A stretch of DNA of 37,607 nt. It comes from Candidatus Uhrbacteria bacterium. Lineage in GTDB: Bacteria > Patescibacteriota > Patescibacteriia > CAIXNZ01. Under the pieces are notes generated by a model. That model saw nothing but the letters and a program-made list of their open reading frames with translations. It made no database searches and was not told where the DNA came from. This document shows, piece by piece, positions 16,201 to 26,084 of this stretch. Position numbers and translations under genes: made by a program. Where the stretch lies: NCBI GenBank assembly GCA_011046145.1, contig DSBA01000020.1, positions 1 to 37,607 on the forward strand, given 5' to 3'. Numbering within the stretch: the first letter of the stretch is position 1; each line of letters starts with the position of its first letter.

Positions 16201-19200
16201 GAAGGCAATTTTCCAGCTGGCTGGGATTTAAGATTAAAGCAGCGCGTTGATTTGCCGGCTGATTGCCAAGGGACTTTGACTGAAATTTGCAATTATTATC
16301 CTTATGATAATCAATCAGAATGTTTGATTAATAATGGGACTTGGTACGGCTATTGCGATGACGGCGAAAGCTGGAGCCAGGCAGAATGCTTGGACAAGGG
16401 ACAAAATTGGGAATTTGTTTGCCTTAATGCGATTAATAATCAAGCTGATAAAGCAGATTGCGAGGCTGGGGGAGGCGAGTATGAGTATTTTTGCACCAAC
16501 AGCATTTTAAAATATAATCTTTGCCAGAATCCCCAATTTACAGGCGATGACGCGCAAGAACAATGCTTGGCTAATGGCGGTACTTGGCAGCAAGAGTGTG
16601 AAATAGGCGGCAGCGCCAGCAGCGAACTGACCACTTTAGAAGATTGCATGGCTAATGATGGCAGTTGGCGCGAATTTTGCCAAGGGGCCAGATTATATGA
16701 TTTTACCAAACAAAGCTGCAATAATCTTTTGGGTGAATGGCGCGGCGAAGGGCCTTTTAGTGATTTGGCTTTTGTTTCCAAAGACGCAACCAATGTTTAT
16801 CAGGGGTTAAGCAAGCTCCAGGTTAATATAGGAGCTGTGCCTTTTGGCGAGGAATTAGTTTTAGTTTATAAAAGCCATTTTAATGATGAAACAAAAACTT
16901 TAACCAAAGCTGGCGATGCTTATACTGCCACAGCTTATTTTAAATCTAATCAGGTATTGAGCCAGCCCATTACGTTTAATTTGGCAAAAATGAGACAGAC
17001 GCAAAGTGAGCTGAATAGCAAGAGGTTTTTTATTGACCAAAATTATACCAGGGCAGACAGCACTATAATTACTGGAGCTGGAGGCACAGAGCTTGATATT
17101 AGGATTTATTTGCCGGGTGGCGAAGAAGGAGCCTTGGTTTATCTGGATGCAATTGGCTTATCCATTAATTCTTTGAATCAAGTCAGGAATTTTGATTTTA
17201 TTACGCCTTATGCTGATTATGAAGCTAATAATAAATTGTATTATAAAAATCCGCCTGAAAGGCTGAATTGCCATGGTTATGGCCCAGGTGATCCGGCTCC
17301 TCGGCTTGATATTGCGCCTTTAACCAAAGAAGCTTGTGAAGGCGTTGGCGGTTATTGGGATGAAGGTTTAATTTACAGAAATACGGTTGACTGCTATAAA
17401 TATGAACCCGATGATCCTATCTGCAATAATTTTATGAAAGTTTGCGAAGCAGAAGAAGTCGGCTGCCAGCTTTTTACGCCCTTAAACGGCGATCCTCAAG
17501 TGCCGGGCGTGGTAAGCATTACTGATTATTGCCCGGCAGAATGCGTGGGTTATGAAACTTATAAACAAGAGCCGGCTTTATATGAGCCAGAGCCTGATCC
17601 TTTATTCCATTATTTTATACCTGAAACAGCCCGTTCTTGTTCCTTGGCAGAAGTCGGTTGCGCCCAGTTTACTAATTTAGATGAAGTGGCTCGGGGCGGT
17701 GAGGGTATTGGCTATTATACTTATTTAAGGCAATGCATCAAGCCTAATCTTGGCTTGGGTGAAAAGACTTTTTTTACCTGGCAAGGTTCAGCAACAGGCT
17801 CTCCGCAATTGCTTAAATATGAATTTCAGCAAGATCCGGTTACTGGCGCGCCCAAAACAATTGACGGTTCAGGCGATTGCCGTTTGACTTTGAGCGAATA
17901 TGATTTAAACTGCGTTAATTTTTTTGACAGCGCTGGCATTAATTATCACCGCGATATCCGCAAAATCGTTTCAGTTTCAGATGATTGTTCGCCGTTCAGG
18001 AAAACAGAGTCAACCCAGGCAAATTGTCTGGCAACCAATGGCCGTTGGCAGGAAGATCTTCAGGCTTGCATTTATGATGCTATTCCAGCTGAAGCTATTT
18101 CTTGTTCTGCGGAAGCTAATGGCTGCAGAACTTTTATAGGCAATCGGGGCAATAATGTTTATGTGCAGATTTTTGACACTTTTGAAGGTATTGAAGGCAC
18201 TTGGGGATGGTATGCTGGCTCTGACGGCACTAGCGCAGAAGGACTGGCCAGAGTAGGAGAGTCAGTGCAAGTCGGCGGAAATTCTTTATTTGTTTCCTCT
18301 CCAGTTTCAGCTATTCATAAACCTGTAAACATTCAGAAAAATAATTTGTATACCCTTTCTTTTTGGGCCAAGACAAATGATCCAGCTGGCGAAGTCATTA
18401 CTGCAAAATTCAGCACAGCTGTGCCTGATGCCCAGGCTTCTACCCTGGAAGAATTTGCTACTTTAGAAAACAATCTGCAACTGACAAACGAATGGCGCAA
18501 TTATACCTTGGGTCCGGTTTTGGTCAGTTGGGATAATGTGGAAAATAACAGCCTGGTTTTTGATTCATTGGATAGCGAGGTTTATTTTGACAATATTTTA
18601 TTAAGGGTAGTGAGAGACAATGTCTATGTGGTTAAAAACAGCTGGTTTACGCCGGATAGCTGCGACCGCAACATTTTTGGCCAGACAGAAGAAGGCGCCA
18701 TGCTTGGCTGCCAAGCTTATCAGGATTTGCTGGGCCAGACTCACAACCTTAAATCTTTTACCAATTTGTGCCGTGAAAGCGCAATAGGCTGCCAGATTTT
18801 AATTGACACTAAAAATTCAACTAATGCCAATAAACAAATATTCAATGATGACAATCCATCGCCTTTGGATGATTATATTGTGCTGCGAGACGAATTAGTC
18901 ACTTTGGTGGTCAGTGATAATTTTATTTGTTCCAAAACAGATAAAGGCTGTCAAAAATTTGGAAAACCGGTTTACCAAGCTGTTTTGCCCACGTTTGATG
19001 ACGTATACTTGAAAAATGATCCGGATAAATATATTAATGTGCCTAATGCCATAATGTGCAATGAGGAATCTTTGGGCTGTTTGGAATTAATTAATGATGA
19101 GGGCAATGCTGAACATTTTAAAATTGATCCGACCAAGCTTTGCCAGTTTAAAACCAGCACAGTAAGCGGTGAAAATATTAATGGCTGGTTTAAAAAAGGC

Positions 19201-21246
19201 AGTTTGGATTTGGGCTGTACAGCCTTGGATTTTAATACGCCTGCGCCTTGCGAAGCTGGCGGCGGCGGCTGGAGCGCAAAATATAACCAATGCGTCTTGA
19301 TTTTGCATGAAATTAAAGATCAGGCAAATTGCAATCTTAAAAAAGGAGAATGGCTGGCAGCTGATCTGGCAGCTGATTCTGTCTGTTTGGCTTATCCTTT
19401 TACTATTTATAAAGTTGAAGAAGCTAATAAATATAAGGGTTTTGTAGGCGAATGCGACAGCCGATGGAGCGGCTGCACAGAATTTGTTGATATTAATCCA
19501 AACTTTGTTTTTAATGGCAGTTTTGAATCAATTGATCCAACAGGCATGCTTTCCAGTTGGCAGACAAAAGCAGCCAGTTCTGGCAGGCAGAGAATAGACA
19601 CTGATAATTCTAAATTAGGCAATCAGGCTGTCAAGCTGATTAAAACAACAAGCCAAAATTGCCCTAGTACTTATTTATATCCTAATTCGGGCTGCAGCCT
19701 GGATGAGTCTATTGTGCCAAGCTATGCTATTTCCCAAAATATTGTCAGGCTGGAAAAAGGCAGGACTTATAAAATATCTTTTTATTATCGCGTGCCAGAA
19801 GAGGCTAAAGGCAGAGGCGATAATTGCCCATTACCAGAAGTTGTTTTTGAATTTAATTCCCTTGTTGCTGGAGCAGAAAAAGGCCCGCTTTATGTTTTTG
19901 CCCCGGAAAGCGAGTGGAAAAAAGTTGAAGTTTTATATACTGTGCCGGCTGATTCAGCAGAATTTTTACAGGATTTTGAATTGGTTTTATACGCGCCGCT
20001 TAATAAAAATATTGCGGCTGACATAGGCAATTGTCCTGATTCTTTTGTGCTTTATGACCAGGTTGAAATTAAAGACAATACTGAAGACAGTTATTTTGTG
20101 ATTGACCAGGGCTCTAATCTGGACAGGAGCAGTTGTACTTCTGTAAATTGGCAGGCTGGCTGTGTTCAGTTTATTAATACTGACAGAGGCAGGGTAGAAT
20201 TATTAAAAGTTAAAGCTGACAGGAATTGCGCGGAATGGGCAATGTGCACCAGTTATTGCAGTAATCCGATTCATAAAACAGAAGGTGATTGCATAGCAGA
20301 TCTAGCCGGGGAGACATGGAATCTTGATGCTTGTACGGAAATCAGCTTGTGTTCGGAGAAAAAAGCCGGAGAATGCGTTAAATTCACAGAGCCTAAAGAT
20401 AATGTGCGCTATGATTTGAATAACGAGCCTTTAATAGTAAAAAGAATTAGCAATTATGGCGATCAGACAGGCTATATTTACCGCTTTGGGGCTGGTCCTT
20501 TAAGCGCCCTTACCCAATGGCGGGCAGGTGATTATTCTGGTTATACTATTCCAGAAAGGTTCCCGCTAGAAGTTGAACTGGAAAAAGGATTTGAAATTTA
20601 CCAAAGAGAAAATAATCTGGGGGATTCAGATGATATGCGTTTTGTGGCGCCGGTTTGCAAGGTTTTTCCTGCCCAGGATTCACCCATGCCATATGATTTA
20701 ATTTTATCGCCTGATTATAATAATCTTTTAAGCCTTTATAGCCAAAATATGTCTTTGAGCGATTTAGGCAACCTTTGTAATTATGAAGAAGCCCAGGCTT
20801 ATGGGACAAAAACTTATTTTCCAAGAGGCGCTGTTGGTGTTGACAAAATAGATAAAATCTGCACTTCGCCTCAAGACATGAAAGGAAAAGTTTGCAGCAC
20901 AGACGAGGAATGTAAAGGAAAGGTCAGGGGCATTACTGGAGCTGATGGCGAATGCAGGCCGATTGAGGAAGTAAAAGAGTTTTTGGGTTTAGAAGGCATG
21001 TGTTTGGAATTTGATACTTTAAATCCGATTTATGACGGTATTTATAAGGATGTTGGCAAAGATTGCATACCTGATCCAGACAGCGGAATAGAAATTTGTA
21101 CTGGCCCTGATTACCAGCCTTATGCTTGTCTGACTTATTTTCCTTTTATGATAGATTTATGCCCGCTTTATAAAAATGAAACAAGTTGCAAGCTGAATGC
21201 AAATTGCAATTGGCTAGGCGGGGACGGACCATGCATTAGAAAATAA
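13297..21246 (+). CDS. Giant exported Cys-rich repeat protein (2649 aa)
   Basis: A signal peptide covers residues 1-39 with probable cleavage at PVQA-T. Residues about 40-770 are helical with few cysteines and include a DDGTDDDGT linker (about 362-376). From about residue 780 the protein is very Cys-rich with two recurring motifs: C-x5-G-C-x2-(F/Y/L), at least nine close copies (CDRQNEGC, CEAEEVGC, CSLAEVGC, CSAEANGC, CRESAIGC, CSKTDKGC, CNEESLGC, CDSRWSGC, CGPYNAGC), and C-x6-(W/Y)-x3-C, tandem near residues 1008-1130. Between them lie jelly-roll-like blocks beginning 'NLVFDSSFE' or 'NFVFNGSFE', resembling carbohydrate-binding modules. No enzyme motif is seen. Standing before a VirB6-like gene, it is most plausibly a surface or extracellular adhesin-like part of the machine. 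This role is inference. Confidence 0.8.
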   Translation: MFKPDKTKLQKAVIFLMAVIFVGSNFYFLLLAGLKPVQATFPVVDVPQATLQSMWYAGDKAESILQKVWDEVVAIFFKNILGTMANMIAQQSAKWVASGGKGGAPQFISDPNFWQDFADKAVGDFIQTTMKNLTGLDVCTLDPQLAINLAINIPFFPDWSGVYEPDCSWTQLRSHWEEIGQRRFEDFISFDYGIGAGGTFDENVGRLNTAVAQDISLRRWPIELVGHGYIIGCDTTAISGGLATCTEPPVQTDLLSSARALDSYTATLRADVEKILTHKVADTPADLSVGRYPITPENMPIIREAWLKNINPYISDLHQIADLYSRCTGKTACALMQMPPDPPFCKAALDKINLKSFLCPIDDGTDDDGTDDDGTESRNQATALIYQTEFNQKAGQVANIANAIKGGFEYLKTQIEQNFKPELLEGSVAYNAQLAAGLFDPSANEFNAYETLVRQMADISWSEAMNARLQAMIDQGWQSTTDRIAGYIRTPSNLIRARAEKQLAEGTDSIYAYHTKNIAADALGVFLQTLWNELALQLLDMLNPGYSAETRRHLLTVPGGKEALESFSVMSWNPFEELIVSEEGIDRYIQRVAQKFTVNLSFKDVNLLADFQLNIKGEANPNLYNNVIDQNFAIAINDKLTIKQALDSGKLVGDYTFSYSPARPGTYNLANIRKLRKARVVPLGLELAVQLIRDCNHRKTFNNGQYAGFQDINDVNPYGYDNVSDPFNSQRLQNCLFKPYSAGQELKDVRDYNTRKMNEVAGATLADVVDGFDKAGSGICGDFDENESPFCNLVNPNWVLKIPTTFCALQTTNEPFGELLTTNSNSQRQSRCPDFASCLNEDGKGSCINEDYGFCVKEKNVWQFATDSCPEEFNSCRTYSLTRSGERTSVSYLKNTLSGSDICGPYNAGCSWYSTQTDLAGFWQNDARIYFNRYVEACDRQNEGCSEFVLYRNPANNLVFDSSFEYTPEGNFPAGWDLRLKQRVDLPADCQGTLTEICNYYPYDNQSECLINNGTWYGYCDDGESWSQAECLDKGQNWEFVCLNAINNQADKADCEAGGGEYEYFCTNSILKYNLCQNPQFTGDDAQEQCLANGGTWQQECEIGGSASSELTTLEDCMANDGSWREFCQGARLYDFTKQSCNNLLGEWRGEGPFSDLAFVSKDATNVYQGLSKLQVNIGAVPFGEELVLVYKSHFNDETKTLTKAGDAYTATAYFKSNQVLSQPITFNLAKMRQTQSELNSKRFFIDQNYTRADSTIITGAGGTELDIRIYLPGGEEGALVYLDAIGLSINSLNQVRNFDFITPYADYEANNKLYYKNPPERLNCHGYGPGDPAPRLDIAPLTKEACEGVGGYWDEGLIYRNTVDCYKYEPDDPICNNFMKVCEAEEVGCQLFTPLNGDPQVPGVVSITDYCPAECVGYETYKQEPALYEPEPDPLFHYFIPETARSCSLAEVGCAQFTNLDEVARGGEGIGYYTYLRQCIKPNLGLGEKTFFTWQGSATGSPQLLKYEFQQDPVTGAPKTIDGSGDCRLTLSEYDLNCVNFFDSAGINYHRDIRKIVSVSDDCSPFRKTESTQANCLATNGRWQEDLQACIYDAIPAEAISCSAEANGCRTFIGNRGNNVYVQIFDTFEGIEGTWGWYAGSDGTSAEGLARVGESVQVGGNSLFVSSPVSAIHKPVNIQKNNLYTLSFWAKTNDPAGEVITAKFSTAVPDAQASTLEEFATLENNLQLTNEWRNYTLGPVLVSWDNVENNSLVFDSLDSEVYFDNILLRVVRDNVYVVKNSWFTPDSCDRNIFGQTEEGAMLGCQAYQDLLGQTHNLKSFTNLCRESAIGCQILIDTKNSTNANKQIFNDDNPSPLDDYIVLRDELVTLVVSDNFICSKTDKGCQKFGKPVYQAVLPTFDDVYLKNDPDKYINVPNAIMCNEESLGCLELINDEGNAEHFKIDPTKLCQFKTSTVSGENINGWFKKGSLDLGCTALDFNTPAPCEAGGGGWSAKYNQCVLILHEIKDQANCNLKKGEWLAADLAADSVCLAYPFTIYKVEEANKYKGFVGECDSRWSGCTEFVDINPNFVFNGSFESIDPTGMLSSWQTKAASSGRQRIDTDNSKLGNQAVKLIKTTSQNCPSTYLYPNSGCSLDESIVPSYAISQNIVRLEKGRTYKISFYYRVPEEAKGRGDNCPLPEVVFEFNSLVAGAEKGPLYVFAPESEWKKVEVLYTVPADSAEFLQDFELVLYAPLNKNIAADIGNCPDSFVLYDQVEIKDNTEDSYFVIDQGSNLDRSSCTSVNWQAGCVQFINTDRGRVELLKVKADRNCAEWAMCTSYCSNPIHKTEGDCIADLAGETWNLDACTEISLCSEKKAGECVKFTEPKDNVRYDLNNEPLIVKRISNYGDQTGYIYRFGAGPLSALTQWRAGDYSGYTIPERFPLEVELEKGFEIYQRENNLGDSDDMRFVAPVCKVFPAQDSPMPYDLILSPDYNNLLSLYSQNMSLSDLGNLCNYEEAQAYGTKTYFPRGAVGVDKIDKICTSPQDMKGKVCSTDEECKGKVRGITGADGECRPIEEVKEFLGLEGMCLEFDTLNPIYDGIYKDVGKDCIPDPDSGIEICTGPDYQPYACLTYFPFMIDLCPLYKNETSCKLNANCNWLGGDGPCIRK
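14380..14423 (+). repeat. 15-bp tandem repeat (2.9 copies) in the giant gene
   Basis: GATGACGGCACAGAT is repeated almost three times without change and encodes DDGTDDDGTDDDGTE, an acidic linker. The unit is a multiple of three, so copy number can vary without a frameshift. Confidence 0.9.
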
Positions 21247-21262
21247 TTTTTCAGATAAATAA

Positions 21263-24151
21263 ATGCTCAAACAAATAAAAAACAAAAAACTTATTGCCCC
21301 AATTTTGCTATTGGCGGTTTTTGTTGTTTTCTTTTCTTTTTGGCCGGCTGATGCGGTTTTTGCCAGTGGTGCTATGGACAAAATTTTTACCACAGCTAAG
21401 AACGTAGGCATATCTATAATTCTTTTCATTGTTAATGTTTTAATTAGTTTAGTGGGTAAAATTTTAGTTTTGCTTATAAAAATATTAGTTATGCTCGCTT
21501 TGTACAATGATTTTATTTATAATCCCTATGTGCAAAAAGGCTGGGTAGTTATCCGCGATATTGTTAATATGTTTTTTATTTTGGGCTTGCTTTTGATTGC
21601 TTTTGCCACGGTTTTAAAAATAGAGAAATTTTCTTATAATAAACTTTTGGGCAGGTTGCTGATTATGGCGATTATAGTTAATTTTAGCCGGACTATTTGC
21701 GGCATTATAATAGATTTTTTCCAGGTGATAATGATAACTTTTGTTAAGTCTTTTAAAGATATTACTGGCGGTAATTTAATGAAAGGCTTTGGAACAGAAA
21801 GTTTATGGCAGGCTGACACAAGCGGCGGCGCAGCTACAAGCACTGTTGATCAAGGGATCCAGGCTGTGGTAGGTTCTATTTTCGGTTTGATTTTTGTTAT
21901 AATTGCGACTATTGTGGTAGCGATTTTTTGCATGATGCTGGCTATTAGAATTGTGGCTTTATGGATTTTAATTGTATTTTCGCCTTTGGCTTTTTTTTCC
22001 TGGGTTTTTGAGCCGGCTGGCGGAAAGATCGCTTCATTATCCCAGCAGTGGTTTGGACAATTTTTTAAATATTGCATGGTAGGCCCTTTTATAGCTTTTT
22101 TCCTTTGGATGGCGCTTATTAGCATGTCAACTGTTTCAGCCCAAATGACTACTAGCGCTGTTCAGGGTGGCATGAAAGCAGACGAGCTGAATAAGCCGGT
22201 TGAAGGTCTTTCGGCTGTGGGCAATGCAGGAAGCACGATTGGCTTTGTTATGGGTATTGCAATGTTGGTGGGAGGCTTATATTTCACTGGTCAAATGGGA
22301 GTGGTTGGTTCTAATTATGCTAGGGGAGGCGTTAATGCTATAAGAAATCAGACAGCGGGCAGAATGGAAAGCATGGCCAGAAGGACTGGCGCGGCAGCCA
22401 AAGGTGTAGCCATGGCGCCGGCCAGGGGAGGGGTTAAACTTGCCAAGATCGGAGGAAAACTTGGCGCTGAAAGAATGCAGATGAGAGGAGGCAAACTGGG
22501 CAGGCTTGCTTACGAAGCGCAATTAGCAACTTCCAAGGAAGGAAGGCAAGTTTTAAAAGATAGAGGCATGGCTATGGCAAGAGCGAAATTAGGCGGACAA
22601 CCAGGCGCGCGAGCTGAACAATTACAAAAAGAGTTAAAATCAAGAGAGGGGCTTTTGCGCAAGGCTGGCGCTGATAAAGATCCTAATGTGATGAAAAAAT
22701 TAGAAAAGCAATATAAAAAGTCTGGAGATAAAGACAATTATATGGCTTTAATGAATATTAAGGCGGCAGAGGGTAAAATTGAACAGTCAGATTTTCAAGA
22801 CGCGGTTAAAATGGGAGCATTTGACAGATTTGGCCATGTTGAGCATCTAAAAGATAAGAATGGGAAAAGAACAGGAAAAATTGATACTAAAAAAACAAGC
22901 GGGGCGGCTTTAATTGCCATGGAGCAGGTAGGGAAAGAATGGGAGAAATCTTTTGAAGATCAAAAGGGATTTAGAGCGTCTTTTTCGCCTATTGTTAGGG
23001 ATCCGATAACAAATGATTGGGAGGTCGTGGAAGGTCAAAAGGGCCAGGAGCTGAAAGCCAAGGATAGTGAATCTAGCATCTCAAGAGGCCGAGGAGAAAA
23101 ATTAGGCAAGGCAGCTAATAGCGGCCAGGTTGCTAATTTGGAGTCATCTACAGCAATGGAAGCATTTTCTCATTTGGTTGGGTTTGGCAAAAACGATGCC
23201 CATTTTCGCATGGTTGGAGATACTGGTCTTGCCAATGTCAAAAAGAGAAATGATGAATTCACTCAAGTTTTAACCAGTAATTTAGATGATAAAAGCAGCG
23301 AAGGCTACAAAGTATTGGAAAAGGCGGCTGATAAAAAGAAATTAACAGGCCAAGAAAAAGTTGATTTTATTGATAAAAGGAAACAAGAAATAAACGATTT
23401 AAAGCAATCTAAGTACTTTAAAGATAATGCCCAACATTTGGTTACTGTATCAAAAACTTCTTCTGGCAAATACGAAGCAGGAACAGGTAAAGAAATAACA
23501 GCTGGGCAGGAAAATCAAAATTTAAAGAATTATCTTCAAGGGCAGGGTATTATACCGACACCACCGCCGCCGCCAACGCCGCCCCCACCGCCTAAATATA
23601 AAGCTGAAATAGATAATTTTGTAGATAAGCGGATGTCGCAGGCGCCTTCTTTAGTCAAAAGCGCTGCCAAAGATTTTGTTACTGAAAAGGCCGGAGATAT
23701 TCTTCATGAAACCGAAGGCCTTGATCAAGCATCCCGGCAAAATAAAATTGCTAAAGAAATAGAAACAAAGACTAGATTGCGCGGACAGGATGCTAAAGAT
23801 ATGGCTGATATAATAATAAAAATGGAAACTCCGATGAAAGAAACGCGCGATAAAGTTTCGCCGAACCTTGACCAAATTGTTAAAAAAGTTAAGGATGAGT
23901 GGGATGCCGGCAGTAAAGATGCTGGGAAAGTTGAGATGAGATTTAATGTGTTCATACAACAATTAAAAAATGAAGCAAAATCCCATGGCTTGACAGAAGA
24001 TAGTTATCAGGCGCGGCAATTAAAAAAAGCCAAAGATGATCTGCTTAAGGAATTAACTAATCTAAATGCTACGGATGCCAGCATAAATAAAGCTATAGAT
24101 AAATTTCAAGCGAATGCCAGAAATTTGGGTTATAATGTCGGGAAAAAATAA
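21263..24151 (+). CDS. VirB6/TrbL-like polytopic membrane protein
   Basis: VirB6/TrbL proteins form the inner-membrane channel of type IV secretion systems. A signal-like helix (11-29, ending DAVFASG) is followed by helices at about 48-80, 95-118, 131-160, 203-236, 238-250, 270-292 and 325-348. WILIVFSPLAFFSWVFEP is characteristic of this group. The remaining 600 residues are hydrophilic and charged, with a polyproline stretch PTPPPPPTPPPPPK around residue 768. It begins 16 nt after the giant gene and ends 9 nt before the next gene. Assignment rests on topology and neighbours rather than on catalytic residues. Confidence 0.75.
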   Translation: MLKQIKNKKLIAPILLLAVFVVFFSFWPADAVFASGAMDKIFTTAKNVGISIILFIVNVLISLVGKILVLLIKILVMLALYNDFIYNPYVQKGWVVIRDIVNMFFILGLLLIAFATVLKIEKFSYNKLLGRLLIMAIIVNFSRTICGIIIDFFQVIMITFVKSFKDITGGNLMKGFGTESLWQADTSGGAATSTVDQGIQAVVGSIFGLIFVIIATIVVAIFCMMLAIRIVALWILIVFSPLAFFSWVFEPAGGKIASLSQQWFGQFFKYCMVGPFIAFFLWMALISMSTVSAQMTTSAVQGGMKADELNKPVEGLSAVGNAGSTIGFVMGIAMLVGGLYFTGQMGVVGSNYARGGVNAIRNQTAGRMESMARRTGAAAKGVAMAPARGGVKLAKIGGKLGAERMQMRGGKLGRLAYEAQLATSKEGRQVLKDRGMAMARAKLGGQPGARAEQLQKELKSREGLLRKAGADKDPNVMKKLEKQYKKSGDKDNYMALMNIKAAEGKIEQSDFQDAVKMGAFDRFGHVEHLKDKNGKRTGKIDTKKTSGAALIAMEQVGKEWEKSFEDQKGFRASFSPIVRDPITNDWEVVEGQKGQELKAKDSESSISRGRGEKLGKAANSGQVANLESSTAMEAFSHLVGFGKNDAHFRMVGDTGLANVKKRNDEFTQVLTSNLDDKSSEGYKVLEKAADKKKLTGQEKVDFIDKRKQEINDLKQSKYFKDNAQHLVTVSKTSSGKYEAGTGKEITAGQENQNLKNYLQGQGIIPTPPPPPTPPPPPKYKAEIDNFVDKRMSQAPSLVKSAAKDFVTEKAGDILHETEGLDQASRQNKIAKEIETKTRLRGQDAKDMADIIIKMETPMKETRDKVSPNLDQIVKKVKDEWDAGSKDAGKVEMRFNVFIQQLKNEAKSHGLTEDSYQARQLKKAKDDLLKELTNLNATDASINKAIDKFQANARNLGYNVGKK

Positions 24152-24160
24152 GCGTTAATT

Positions 24161-25585
24161 ATGAATAATCAAAAAATAAAAAGTTCAGATTTTGGGAGTT
24201 TTGAGCCGGATTTTTTGGCATTAATCAGCCGATATAAACTGGAAGAAAAAAAAGAAGATATTCTTAAATATGCGGCAGAGGCAATTTTAGGAAAAACTGA
24301 TGAGGTTGCAATGGCTGAGAAACTGATCAGCGATCTAAAGCTTGATTTTGGGGTTGCGGCTGATTTTGCTTATGATTTGCGGGTTGATATATTGGAAAAA
24401 ATTAAAAAAGAAGAAATTGAGGCGATTAAAAAAAATATTAAAGATCGAGAAGCGCAAGAATATTCCCCGCTTGCTATCAGCGATGAACTGATTAAAAAAA
24501 TAGGGTATAAGCCAAAAGATAAGGTTTTTCGCAAAAGATTTGATGACGCGATTTTTAGTTATTTAAAAGACATTAGGGATATGGAAGAATTGGAAGATAT
24601 TTTAACCCGTTCCACTAAAATCGGAGGGGTTGGGCTTTCAAAAGATGCTTTTTATGATTTGGAGAATTTATTAATTGATAAAAAAAAGGAAATTTCAGAA
24701 AAAGGCGTTGATATGGCTAAAATCATAAGCGATTACGAATCCCAATTTAAAAGCGGAGAATTTAAAGATGTAAAAGAGGAAGAAATTGATGTGGCTGCCA
24801 AGCCAGAAAGATTGTCGTCTGAAGAAGGAAGAACTGTTAGCGAAGATGTAACCATTGACAAGCTTTTGCAAGCCAAAGGCATTGAATTTGAAAAATTAAG
24901 CCGTAAAGAAGAGATAAAAAAAGATCTTTTAGAAAAAGAGGATTCCTTTGCGCCGCAAGCCAGGGCTTGGGAGGATAAAGCCAAAGAAGGCCAAAGTCTT
25001 TTAGCCAGGGAAATTGAGGAGAAAGAAGATTTTTTGGAAAGCAAAGAAGAAATTGCGCCGCCGCCGGTTATTAAAGAAGAGATAAAAAAAGAGACAGAGC
25101 CAAAAGAGCAAGAAGCGGTTAAAGAAACAGGCGCGGTTTTGCCGGCAGCAATGCCCCAGCCCCAAACTCCGCCATCTCAAACAAAGCCATTAGAACCAGA
25201 AGAAAAACAGCCCTTTTTAAAAAAATCTTTTCCAGCAGCGCGGCCCAGGGTTGAAGATGTTAAATTTGCCTCTAAATTATACGGGCCCATAGATGAATTA
25301 GCTGCTTTTAAAATAGAAGATCTGCGCCGCCTTTCCAAAAATCCCCAAGAAGCTGTGAATAAGATAAAAGACAAATTGGAGCTTTTAGAAGAGGAATCTT
25401 TAATTAAAAGGATTGAAGGCATTAAGGCTTTAAAAGCCAGCCCGCTTTATAAAATTTACGCTGATATTATGAATAAAGCGATTAAGGAAGGCAAGCCATT
25501 TGATCAGGTTTTGCAAGAAAATCCGGTTTTAAGCCCCGAAGAATTCAAGGCGATTATGGAGTTAAATAAAAGCTTAAAATATTAA
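24161..25585 (+). CDS. Cytosolic charged coiled-coil protein of the secretion-like block
   Basis: I do not recognise a family. The 474 residues have no signal or membrane helix. Residues 1-210 are predicted helical and charged; 280-350 are a Lys/Glu/Pro-rich linker (EEIAPPPVIKEEIKKE and AMPQPQTPPSQTKP); the C-terminus (about 365-474) is again helical (PIDELAAFKIEDLRRLSKNP). It lies 9 nt after the VirB6-like gene and 11 nt before the PrgI-like gene, so it is probably a structural or docking partner of the machine. Confidence 0.7.
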   Translation: MNNQKIKSSDFGSFEPDFLALISRYKLEEKKEDILKYAAEAILGKTDEVAMAEKLISDLKLDFGVAADFAYDLRVDILEKIKKEEIEAIKKNIKDREAQEYSPLAISDELIKKIGYKPKDKVFRKRFDDAIFSYLKDIRDMEELEDILTRSTKIGGVGLSKDAFYDLENLLIDKKKEISEKGVDMAKIISDYESQFKSGEFKDVKEEEIDVAAKPERLSSEEGRTVSEDVTIDKLLQAKGIEFEKLSRKEEIKKDLLEKEDSFAPQARAWEDKAKEGQSLLAREIEEKEDFLESKEEIAPPPVIKEEIKKETEPKEQEAVKETGAVLPAAMPQPQTPPSQTKPLEPEEKQPFLKKSFPAARPRVEDVKFASKLYGPIDELAAFKIEDLRRLSKNPQEAVNKIKDKLELLEEESLIKRIEGIKALKASPLYKIYADIMNKAIKEGKPFDQVLQENPVLSPEEFKAIMELNKSLKY

Positions 25586-25596
25586 AATAAGAGATT

Positions 25597-26010
25597 ATGG
25601 AGCAATTTATGGTTCCGCAATTTATTGATGTGGAATCAAAAATAATAGGTCCGATTACAACCAGGCAATTTTTGATTTTAATGGTTGCTGGCATGCTGGA
25701 TTTTATTTTTTATAAGGTGTTTTATTTTAATACTTTTGTTGTAGTTGCCTTAATAGTTACCGGGATTTTTGGCGTGATAGCTTTTGTCAAGGTTAATGGC
25801 ATGCCTTTTCATTATTTTTTTCTGAACTTGGTCCAGACCTTGAATAGGCCGAGATTAAGAATTTGGTGCAAAGAGGAAGTTGCGGCTTTGCCGTCGGAAG
25901 AAAAAGCAGAAGTTAAAAAAGAATTTATTGCCAAGCCTTTTATTCCCCAATCAAGGCTGACTTCTTTGTCATTGATAGTTAATACCGGTGGAGTTTATCG
26001 GGAGGAATAA
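25597..26010 (+). CDS. PrgI-family protein (VirB3-like)
   Basis: The 137 residues contain the block VPQFIDVESKIIGPITTRQF followed by two membrane helices (about 28-45 and 50-67) and NRPRLRIW, the layout of PrgI-family proteins. These accompany VirB4-type ATPases in conjugative and secretion systems of Gram-positive bacteria and correspond to VirB3. Its position upstream of two VirB4-like genes agrees. Confidence 0.85.
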   Translation: MEQFMVPQFIDVESKIIGPITTRQFLILMVAGMLDFIFYKVFYFNTFVVVALIVTGIFGVIAFVKVNGMPFHYFFLNLVQTLNRPRLRIWCKEEVAALPSEEKAEVKKEFIAKPFIPQSRLTSLSLIVNTGGVYREE

Positions 26011-26084
26011 AATCTTTTTGTTATTAGTTATTGGCAAAATATTTTTTAGATTATTAATTCAAGTTTAAATAATAATTAATATTT

